From Candidatus Latescibacterota bacterium (GTDB lineage: Bacteria > Latescibacterota > UBA2968 > UBA8231): a stretch of 15,035 nucleotides of DNA. Below are positions 1 to 6,284 of the stretch, piece after piece; within the stretch, counting starts at the first letter, position 1, and each line of letters begins with the position of its first letter. The translations under genes and the position numbers were made by a program. Where the stretch lies: positions 1 to 15,035 of the forward strand of contig JAJDYK010000331.1 of NCBI GenBank assembly GCA_022825185.1, read 5' to 3'. The notes under the pieces are model-generated. The model did not search any database and had not been told where the DNA came from. It worked only from the letters and a program-made list of their open reading frames with translations.

Positions 1-51
1 CTTTTACCATACGCCACTGACGCTTAACAACCACACTTTCTTAGGCTTCTT

Positions 52-894
52 ATGATAATCGACTCGCATACTCACGCTTGGGAGTTCTGGCCTTACGAAC
101 CGCCCGTGCCCGATCACAACAGTCGCGGCCGGGTCGAGCAATTGCTGTGGGAAATGGACCGCAACGGCGTCGATAAGGCCGTGCTGGTCTGCGCTCGCAT
201 CGAGCACAATCCCCACAACAACGACTACGTCGCCGAACAAATTCGCGCCTATCCAGATCGCTTGGTGCAATTCGCCGACGTGGATTGCTCGTGGTCGGCA
301 GAATACCACACCCCGGGCGCGGCCGAGCGGCTCAAAGCAGCCGCGGCAAAATACCAACTCAAGGGCTACACTCACTACGTAAAAGGCGACACCGAGTGGT
401 TCGCCTCCGAGGAAGGGCTCGCGTTTTTCAGCGCCACGGCTGATCTGAACCTGATCGCCAGCTTGGCCTTGGGGCCGCAGTGGCAACCGGCGTTGCGCGA
501 GCTAGCGCAGCGCTTTCCGTCGGTGACTTTTCTCTGTCACCACATGGCCGGGGCCAACGCGCGCGAGGAAGCGCCGCACCCCAACCTGCAGGAGATCCTG
601 CGCTCGGCCGAGGTGCCCAACATCTACATCAAGCTCTCGGGCTTTCACTACGCTTCGCACGTCTCGTGGGGGTACCCCTACTCGGACACGCACCACGTCG
701 TGCGCCAGCTCTACGAGCACTTCGGCCCCCAGCGGCTGTGCTGGGGCTCGGACTATCCGGTCGTGCGAACCAACATGACCTACCAGCACGCGCTCGAAGC
801 ATTCCGCACGCACTGCACATTCGTACCAGACGAGCACAAGCGCTTGATCTTGGGCCAGAACTTGGCCGATTTACTCGACAAATCCGGCACTTGA
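52..894 (+). CDS. Amidohydrolase family (amidohydrolase_2-type) metal-dependent hydrolase
   Basis: A 280-residue TIM-barrel hydrolase of the amidohydrolase_2 type, the group that includes pyrone dicarboxylate lactonase and fuconolactonase-like enzymes. Seen directly: the N-terminal metal motif DSHTH (H6 and H8, end of strand 1), a pair of histidines in FLCHHMAG (H163-H164), and the C-terminal WGSDYP motif with the presumed catalytic aspartate D234. The length is normal for the family and the protein begins right at the first barrel strand, which supports this ATG; a weak AGG at 43-45 lies upstream. There is no signal peptide, so it is probably cytoplasmic. The family usually hydrolyses lactones, amides or esters or decarboxylates small acids; the substrate here cannot be read from sequence. 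The next gene starts 6 bases downstream, so the two are probably cotranscribed. Family call is firm, reaction unknown. Confidence 0.88.
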   Translation: MIIDSHTHAWEFWPYEPPVPDHNSRGRVEQLLWEMDRNGVDKAVLVCARIEHNPHNNDYVAEQIRAYPDRLVQFADVDCSWSAEYHTPGAAERLKAAAAKYQLKGYTHYVKGDTEWFASEEGLAFFSATADLNLIASLALGPQWQPALRELAQRFPSVTFLCHHMAGANAREEAPHPNLQEILRSAEVPNIYIKLSGFHYASHVSWGYPYSDTHHVVRQLYEHFGPQRLCWGSDYPVVRTNMTYQHALEAFRTHCTFVPDEHKRLILGQNLADLLDKSGT

Positions 895-900
895 CCGCAG

Positions 901-2292
901 ATGATTATGCTACCGTCCGCATACAGCACAACCCTCCGCTGCTTGCTCATAGGCTCGATTTTCGTCGGCTGTAGTGCCGACGGGCCGGGGCCGGTCCAAA
1001 CGATCGGGCACGAAGCAGATTCGACTTGGGACATTATCCAAACGGAAATTTTCGCTGGCCAATGCGTTAGCTGCCACACGGCCGGAACCTCGTTTGGCCG
1101 TCAGTCAGGCCTCATACTCACCCCAGACGTGGCCTACGAACAGCTCGTAGGTGCCGCTCCGACGAACGCGGCCGCCGCGGCCGACGGACTGATGCGGGTC
1201 AGCGACCTCGGGCAGGGCATGCCCGGCCTCCTCAAGAGCTATTTGTGGGAGAAGATCAACGCGCCCGACCAGCAGCACTTCTACGGCGACCATCTCTACT
1301 ACGGGGAGATAATGCCTCTTGGCGACAAGCCGCTGACCAACGGCGAGTTGGCTTTCATCCGCGCTTGGATCGAGGCGGGCGCACCGGAGACGGGCCACGT
1401 GGCCGATCTAGACCTCTTGCAGGACAAGTCGCGCTACGAGGTGCCGGAGTTCAAGCCGCTAGCCAAGCCGGAAAACGGCGTCCAACTGCACTTGCCGCCT
1501 TTTGAGATCCAGCCCAACAACGAGCGCGAGATCTTTGTCGTGCATCCGCTGAACAACGAAGACGATGTGTTCCTAGAGCGCGTCCAGATCTCCATGAAGT
1601 CCGGCTCGCATCACTTCCTACTCTACACATTCCAAGACGACATACCCTCCGAGCGCATGCCGGAACCCTACGAATATCGCGACTTGCACGACGGCGCTGG
1701 CCAGTACATCCTTTCAACCATACTAACGCAATTTTATCACCTGCCAGTCACCGGCAGTCAATGGCCTTCCATCGATGTCTCCCTGCCGCCTGGCGTGGCG
1801 GTTCGGCTGCCCAAGAACACCCTGCTCGACCTCAACTCACACTATGTCAATCGCACCAGTCAGCCCATTACCGGCGAGGTCTATACCAACCTGCACTTTG
1901 CCGACCCCTCTGAAGTCGAGCACGAGGCGCGTTTTTTTTCTTTGAATAATCTTGATATCTCCCTGCCAGCCGGGGAGGTGACGACCATAGAGAGGGATTT
2001 TACCTTCTCCGAGCGGACCCACATTGTGCAACTACTCTCGCACGCTCATCAACTCATGGTCGAATTCCGGGTCGAAATGATTGGGGGAGCGCACGACGGC
2101 GAACTCATCTACGTCGCGTACGACTGGGAACATCCGCCGATCCTGAGATTCGACTCTCCTCTCGTCCTAGAGCCGGGAGAGGGCTTCAGGTTAGAGGCGA
2201 CCTATGACAACACGACCGACGAAGAGGTCAATTTCGGTTTGTTGTCAACAGACGAGATGATGATTCTCTTTGGGATTGCCTACCGGGATTAA
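901..2292 (+). CDS. Lipoprotein: cytochrome c module fused to copper type II (PHM/DBH-like) monooxygenase
   Basis: A 463-residue exported protein. A short hydrophobic leader ends in FVGC with C24 as the probable lipidation cysteine. Residues about 40-160 form a c-type cytochrome: heme site CVSCH (C55-H59), a possible axial methionine M138 in EIMPLG, and the ending LAFIRAWIEAGA typical of planctomycete-type cytochrome c domains. Residues about 190-463 resemble the two-lobed copper type II ascorbate-dependent monooxygenases (peptidylglycine hydroxylating monooxygenase, dopamine beta-hydroxylase). All the expected ligand motifs are visible: H237-H238 in GSHHFLLY and H314 in NSHYVN for one copper, H381 and H383 in SHAHQ and M453 in DEMM for the other. 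Inference: a periplasmic oxygenase in which heme may feed electrons to copper. The start could also be the ATG two codons later; no good ribosome-binding site is seen for either. A terminator follows at once. Substrate unknown. Confidence 0.85.
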   Translation: MIMLPSAYSTTLRCLLIGSIFVGCSADGPGPVQTIGHEADSTWDIIQTEIFAGQCVSCHTAGTSFGRQSGLILTPDVAYEQLVGAAPTNAAAAADGLMRVSDLGQGMPGLLKSYLWEKINAPDQQHFYGDHLYYGEIMPLGDKPLTNGELAFIRAWIEAGAPETGHVADLDLLQDKSRYEVPEFKPLAKPENGVQLHLPPFEIQPNNEREIFVVHPLNNEDDVFLERVQISMKSGSHHFLLYTFQDDIPSERMPEPYEYRDLHDGAGQYILSTILTQFYHLPVTGSQWPSIDVSLPPGVAVRLPKNTLLDLNSHYVNRTSQPITGEVYTNLHFADPSEVEHEARFFSLNNLDISLPAGEVTTIERDFTFSERTHIVQLLSHAHQLMVEFRVEMIGGAHDGELIYVAYDWEHPPILRFDSPLVLEPGEGFRLEATYDNTTDEEVNFGLLSTDEMMILFGIAYRD

Positions 2293-2309
2293 CTTATCTT
2301 GCGGCATGC

Positions 2310-2356
2310 AAAAGGCGCGAGGAGCACGCACTGTCTGTGCTTCTCGCGCCTTTTTT
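2310..2356. terminator. Bidirectional rho-independent terminator
   Basis: An 18-base stem (2310-2327 with 2337-2354) encloses a 9-base loop. It has a single non-Watson-Crick G-T pair and is very GC-rich in the middle. One arm begins with AAAA and the other ends with a T-run, so it can stop transcription in both directions. It lies exactly between the convergent ends of the monooxygenase gene (stop 2292) and the GPP34 gene (stop 2376). Confidence 0.92.
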
Positions 2357-2375
2357 CATGGGACTACTACAGCGT

Positions 2376-3029
2376 CTAATACATATGCGGCTGCACGGCA
2401 AGGGCCAGCGACGCTTCAATGTCCCAAATGGCCTTGGTCACTTCTTGGCCAATCAAGTCCAGCTTGCGCACCTGTTCAATGCGCCCGGTCGCGCGGGCTA
2501 GCTCGGGGCCGGCCAAGAGCTTTTCGAACATTCCGCAGGCATCCGCCAAGCAGATGATGACCACGTCGCGGGGGTCGGGGATCTTATCGCTGAACAGCAC
2601 TTCCATGATGCGCAGCTTGACCTCTTGCTCGGCCTTGCCGTCGAGGGCCGGATAGCGCCGCGAGCGAAACACCCACAGGAAGCGCCCCTCCTCGCGCGCG
2701 AGAATGCCCTTATCCACCAACCGGCGGAGCGCACCCTCGCGGATGTCGTCGGCGCGCATGGCAGTGCGCTCCAGCCAGTAGCGCGTATCGTGCGTTTCGG
2801 TCGCCGCGGCAATGTCGCTCAGCGTCGGGTCAACTAGGCTGTCTTGCAAGGGAGTGCTATCGATGAGAACCAGTTTGTCCAAGTCGGTGTCGATGCGGTC
2901 TTCCAGCGCCAGTTCCATCAGGACTCCACCGCCTAAGGCATAGCGCACCAACCGATCGGGAACTCGGGCGAAGCTCCCATCTTCATCGTCGAGCAAAAGC
3001 AGCATAATTTCTTCGGCGAATCTCAGCAT
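2376..3029 (-). CDS. GPP34 (GOLPH3) family protein
   Basis: A 217-residue protein of the GPP34 family. It opens with LRFAEEIMLLLLDDEDGSF and continues through GGGVLMELALEDRI, a WLER helix, LRRLVDKGILAREE and RYP, then PDPRDVVIICLADACGMFEKLL. This order and length match bacterial GPP34 domain proteins. In eukaryotes GOLPH3 binds phosphatidylinositol-4-phosphate on Golgi membranes and helps retain glycosyltransferases; the bacterial role is not established, and a membrane-surface function is only inference. No signal peptide or transmembrane segment is visible. The ATG has GAGG 6 bases upstream (3036-3039). It lies 84 bases behind the ABC permease on the same strand, with its own candidate promoter, so it may be transcribed separately from the transport operon. 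Confidence 0.85.
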   Translation of the reverse strand: MLRFAEEIMLLLLDDEDGSFARVPDRLVRYALGGGVLMELALEDRIDTDLDKLVLIDSTPLQDSLVDPTLSDIAAATETHDTRYWLERTAMRADDIREGALRRLVDKGILAREEGRFLWVFRSRRYPALDGKAEQEVKLRIMEVLFSDKIPDPRDVVIICLADACGMFEKLLAGPELARATGRIEQVRKLDLIGQEVTKAIWDIEASLALAVQPHMY

Positions 3030-3071
3030 GGATTACCTCGTTTAATAGTTTCGCGTCTGCGTCTGACAAAA

Positions 3072-3099
3072 AATATAGATCGCGAGTTTCTCTAAGCAA
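3072..3099 (-). promoter_or_regulatory. Candidate sigma70-type promoter for the GPP34 gene
   Basis: On the minus strand TTGCTT (3094-3099) and TATATT (3072-3077) are 16 bases apart, inside the 84-base gap between the permease stop and the GPP34 start. The -10 box matches the consensus at five of six positions; the -35 box is weak. The gap is clearly more AT-rich than the surrounding genes. Confidence 0.35.
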
Positions 3100-3113
3100 G
3101 TTGCCAACCGCGC

Positions 3114-3923
3114 TCAGCTTGCGGGCGCTTGGCCCCCGCGCCGCCGCAGCCATTCCACTGTAAACAGAACCAATACGGCAAACACAATGAGAAAGGTCGC
3201 CACCGCCAGAATGGTAGGACTGATCTGCTCGCGGATGCCCGCCCACATCTGTCGCGGAATGGTTCGCTGCTCCAAGCCGCCCATGAACAGTACCACCACG
3301 ACCTCGTCGAAGGAAGCGGCAAAGGCGAACAACCCGCCCGACGCAACCCCAGGCGCGATGAGCGGCAACTGCACGCGCCAGAAGCTGTGCAGCGGACCTG
3401 CACCGAGGCTGGCGGCGGCCCGCATCAAGTTCTGGTCAAAGCCCGACAATGTGGCGGTTACGGTAATCACCACAAACGGCACCCCGAGCACGGCATGGGC
3501 GAGGATTATGCCGAGGTGGGTCTGAGCCAAGCCAAGGCTGGAATAGAAGAAGAACATCCCTACCGCGGCGATGATGATCGGCGTGATCATCGGCGAGATC
3601 AACAGCCCCATCACCGCCCGCCGAGCGGGCATGGCCGAGTTCGCCAGCCCGAGGGCCGCAAGAGTGCCGAGCGAGGTCGCGAGCAGCGTCGCCGAAATGC
3701 CGATAACCAAGCTGTTGACCAAGGCGCGGGTCCACACGTCGTCTTCGAAGATACTGCGATACCAACGCAGCGAATACGCCTCCGGGTCGAAGCGCAACAT
3801 GCCCTCGGTAAACGTGAAGTACGGCTCCGCATTAAAGCTGAGCGGCACGATCACCAAAATCGGCGCGACCAAGAAGACAAACGCCGCCGTGCAGAACGCG
3901 AGATAGACCCACCGCGCCAACAT
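3114..3923 (-). CDS. potC: ABC transporter permease, PotC type
   Basis: A 269-residue inner-membrane permease of the spermidine/putrescine-type (PotC/YdcV) family. The protein begins with a hydrophobic helix (about 7-29), has further membrane segments near 67-95, 105-130, 136-160, 190-213 and 236-256, and carries the cytoplasmic EAA loop at about 168-184 (MRAAASLGAGPLHSFWRVQL), which docks on the ATPase. The segment with PLSFNAEPYFTF after the first helix is typical of PotC-like proteins. Its ATG shares one base with the TGA of the upstream permease (TGATG), indicating translational coupling. It should pair with the PotB-type permease as the heterodimeric channel. The gene symbol reflects family only; the transported compound may not be a polyamine. 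Confidence 0.88.
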   Translation of the reverse strand: MLARWVYLAFCTAAFVFLVAPILVIVPLSFNAEPYFTFTEGMLRFDPEAYSLRWYRSIFEDDVWTRALVNSLVIGISATLLATSLGTLAALGLANSAMPARRAVMGLLISPMITPIIIAAVGMFFFYSSLGLAQTHLGIILAHAVLGVPFVVITVTATLSGFDQNLMRAAASLGAGPLHSFWRVQLPLIAPGVASGGLFAFAASFDEVVVVLFMGGLEQRTIPRQMWAGIREQISPTILAVATFLIVFAVLVLFTVEWLRRRGGQAPAS

Positions 3924-5155
3924 CAGCCCAGCCTCATGCGGTCAATGCCCACCACGCGGTCGTAAAGCACGTACAGCGCAATGATGCCCACGAGCAGGAT
4001 CGCGGCGAGCGCCGCGGCGAGTCCCCAGTTGAGCGAGGTCTGCATGTGATAGGCGATCATGTTGGAGATGAGCTGGCCTTTGCTCCCACCGACCAGTGCT
4101 GGCGTGATGTAGTAGCCAATGGCGAGGATGAACACCATCAGCGATCCAGCGCCAACGCCGGGCAAGGTCTGCGGCCAATAGACGCGCCAGAACGCCTGAA
4201 AGGGGGTCGCGCCGAGCGAGGCCGCGGCCCGGATGTGCGAAGGCGGAATCGACCGCATCACCGAGTACAGCGGCAGTACCATGAAGGGCAGCAGCACGTG
4301 GGTCATCGCCACAAACGTGCCGGTCATGTTGTATATCATGGCGATGCGACCATCGTCCGCGACCAGTCCGACCGCTACCAGCAAGCTATTGATTACGCCC
4401 TGGGTCTGGAGCAGCACGATCCAAGCCGTCGTCCGCACCAGCAGCGAGGTCCAAAACGGCACCAACACCAGCAACAACAGCAGGTTGGCGCGGCGCGGTG
4501 GCGCGTGGGCGATCAGGTGGGCAATCGGGTAGCCAATGACCAAGCACAGCACGGAAATGCCCAAGCTAATGGCCAGCGTGCGCCACAAGAGCGGCAGATA
4601 GATGCGGCGTTCCTCTGGCTGCTGGGCGATGCTACCATCGGGTTGGCGCATGAAGTCGAGCGCATTGATATAGTGGCGGAGTGTGAACCGCTCCCCAGCG
4701 CTGCGAATCGCCAACCACACTTCCGGCTCACCCCAAGCGGCATTGATGCCGATCATGGTCTCGCGCCAAGAGTCGCCGCTGGCGTTGCGCAGCTTGCGCA
4801 CACTGCGCGTGACGACGCTGCGCAAGCCGCTTGTGATGCGGTTGACGCGCGTGGCAATTTGGCCGAGGGTGCGCTCTTCCCGCGCCTGTAGCAACTCGCG
4901 TGCAGCCGTTGCGTACACCGGCTCCTCCAAGGCACTGGTCCCGTCCCATTCACGCAATAGGGCGAGCGTCTCCGGCAACGCATCCGCGACTAGGGGATCG
5001 TACGCGCTGCGCACCAGTAAGGTCCCGAGCGGCGCGACAAAGCTCGCTAGGACAAAGGCGATCAGCGGCAGGGCCAATCCAATCGCGCGCCGCCGTTGCC
5101 GCGCCTGCTGCTTGGACGCGTCTAAACCCGTCTCTGCTGTTACTTGGTCAACCAC
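3923..5155 (-). CDS. potB: ABC transporter permease, PotB type, with long periplasmic insert
   Basis: A 410-residue permease when started at GTG 5155. The reading frame stays open to an ATG at 5260, but those extra 35 residues are encoded wholly over the end of the ATPase gene and do not resemble a leader. The GTG overlaps the ATPase stop by 8 bases and has GAAGAGGA about 11 bases upstream. Residues 24-47 are the first membrane helix. About 135 residues (roughly 50-183) then form a predicted periplasmic stretch rich in charged helices, followed by at least five membrane segments and an EAA loop at about 309-325 (IRAAASLGATPFQAFWRVY). PotB-like proteins with such an enlarged first loop are known; E. 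coli PotB is much shorter there. The insert might contact a binding protein or substrate, which is inference. Confidence 0.86.
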   Translation of the reverse strand: MVDQVTAETGLDASKQQARQRRRAIGLALPLIAFVLASFVAPLGTLLVRSAYDPLVADALPETLALLREWDGTSALEEPVYATAARELLQAREERTLGQIATRVNRITSGLRSVVTRSVRKLRNASGDSWRETMIGINAAWGEPEVWLAIRSAGERFTLRHYINALDFMRQPDGSIAQQPEERRIYLPLLWRTLAISLGISVLCLVIGYPIAHLIAHAPPRRANLLLLLVLVPFWTSLLVRTTAWIVLLQTQGVINSLLVAVGLVADDGRIAMIYNMTGTFVAMTHVLLPFMVLPLYSVMRSIPPSHIRAAASLGATPFQAFWRVYWPQTLPGVGAGSLMVFILAIGYYITPALVGGSKGQLISNMIAYHMQTSLNWGLAAALAAILLVGIIALYVLYDRVVGIDRMRLG

Positions 5156-6284
5156 TTGCGGATGGGTCCTCTTCGTCGTCCGCAGCGTCGGGTTGCAGAG
5201 CACGGCAGTCCAGCACGGTCCAGCCAACGCGGATCCGATCTCCCTCCAACACTCCCCCATGGCCCACGACGTTGGGGATCTTGACGATGAAGCCCGAGTG
5301 CCCGCACAGCTTTAGACGCAGGCGCATGTGATCGCCGAGAAACGCTATATCCTCGACATCAGCGTCGAACTCGTTGGCGTACGAGTGTCTGCCCTCACCC
5401 AGCGAGATATTCACCCGCTCCGGGCGCACGACGACCGTCGCGGCAGCCCCCGGTGGACATTGCTCCAAGCTCACGGCCTTGATGAGCGCATCGCCGACCT
5501 CTACTTCGCAGACGCCGTCGCCGACCGTGCGCACCACGCCGTTTAGGCGGTTGTTCTCGCCGATGAAATGGGCTACGAAAGCGCGCTCCGGCTCTTCGTA
5601 GAGCACTTCTGGGGAAGCGATCTGCTCGATCGCGCCGCCGCGAAAGACGGCGACCCGATCCGACATGACCATGGCCTCCTGCTGATCGTGCGTAACATAG
5701 ACGACCGTTATACCCAAGGTGCGCTGAATGCGGCGGATTTCGTATTGCATCTCCTCGCGCAGGCGGCGGTCGAGCGCGCCGAGCGGCTCGTCCATCAACA
5801 CCAGTTCCGGGTCGAAGACCAAAGCGCGGGCAATCGCCACGCGCTGTTGCTGGCCACCGGATAGCTGCCCTGGGCGGCGATCCTCCAAACCTTCGAGGCG
5901 CACCAGGCGCAGGGTGCGAGTCACCCGTTCCTGCCGCTCGCTGGGGTCCATGCCCCGCACTTCCAGCGGAAACGCCAAGTTGCGGCCGACCGTCATGTGT
6001 GGAAAGAGCGCGTAATTTTGAAATACGACGCCGATGTCGCGCTTGTGGGGGGGCAAATCGCCGACCGGCACGCCATTGATGTGGATGGTCCCGGCAGCGG
6101 GCGTCTCAAACCCAGCGAGCATCATCAAGCAGGTCGTCTTGCCAGAGCCAGACGGCCCGAGCATGGTGAGGAATTCGCCCTTGTGTACCGCAAGATCGAG
6201 GTCGCGCACGACCCAATTGCGGCCGTCGTAGCTTTTGCTGACGCCGGAGAATTCGACGTGGGGGCTGCGGTCGGTGCTCACCAC
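5148..6284 (-). CDS. potA: ABC transporter ATP-binding protein, PotA type
   Basis: A 378-residue ATPase that powers the PotB/PotC-type permeases. Visible motifs are Walker A GPSGSGKT (43-50), the Q-loop glutamine in VVFQNYALF (Q89), signature LSGGQ (141-145), Walker B LVLMDE (161-166) and the switch histidine in VTHD (H199). After about residue 245 comes a C-terminal TOBE-type regulatory region, as in PotA, MalK and FbpC. The length fits the family. The start is GTG at 6284, directly after the TGA of the hydrolase gene (TGAGTGGTG); the next codon is also GTG and could be used instead. The 3' end overlaps the PotB-type permease by 8 bases. The operon context predicts an importer, but no periplasmic binding protein gene is present in the window. 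Confidence 0.9.
   Translation of the reverse strand: MVSTDRSPHVEFSGVSKSYDGRNWVVRDLDLAVHKGEFLTMLGPSGSGKTTCLMMLAGFETPAAGTIHINGVPVGDLPPHKRDIGVVFQNYALFPHMTVGRNLAFPLEVRGMDPSERQERVTRTLRLVRLEGLEDRRPGQLSGGQQQRVAIARALVFDPELVLMDEPLGALDRRLREEMQYEIRRIQRTLGITVVYVTHDQQEAMVMSDRVAVFRGGAIEQIASPEVLYEEPERAFVAHFIGENNRLNGVVRTVGDGVCEVEVGDALIKAVSLEQCPPGAAATVVVRPERVNISLGEGRHSYANEFDADVEDIAFLGDHMRLRLKLCGHSGFIVKIPNVVGHGGVLEGDRIRVGWTVLDCRALQPDAADDEEDPSASG

Noticed and set aside
3129..4891. Long plus-strand open frames (278 and 281 codons) opposite the permease genes
   Set aside because: Their products are unnaturally rich in Arg, His and Gln, and they mirror the two permeases with clear EAA loops on the other strand.
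5156..5260. Thirty-five extra N-terminal codons for the PotB-type permease (ATG 5260)
   Set aside because: They lie wholly over the end of the ATPase gene and give a non-leader sequence; GTG 5155 gives a normal permease N-terminus with the usual small overlap.
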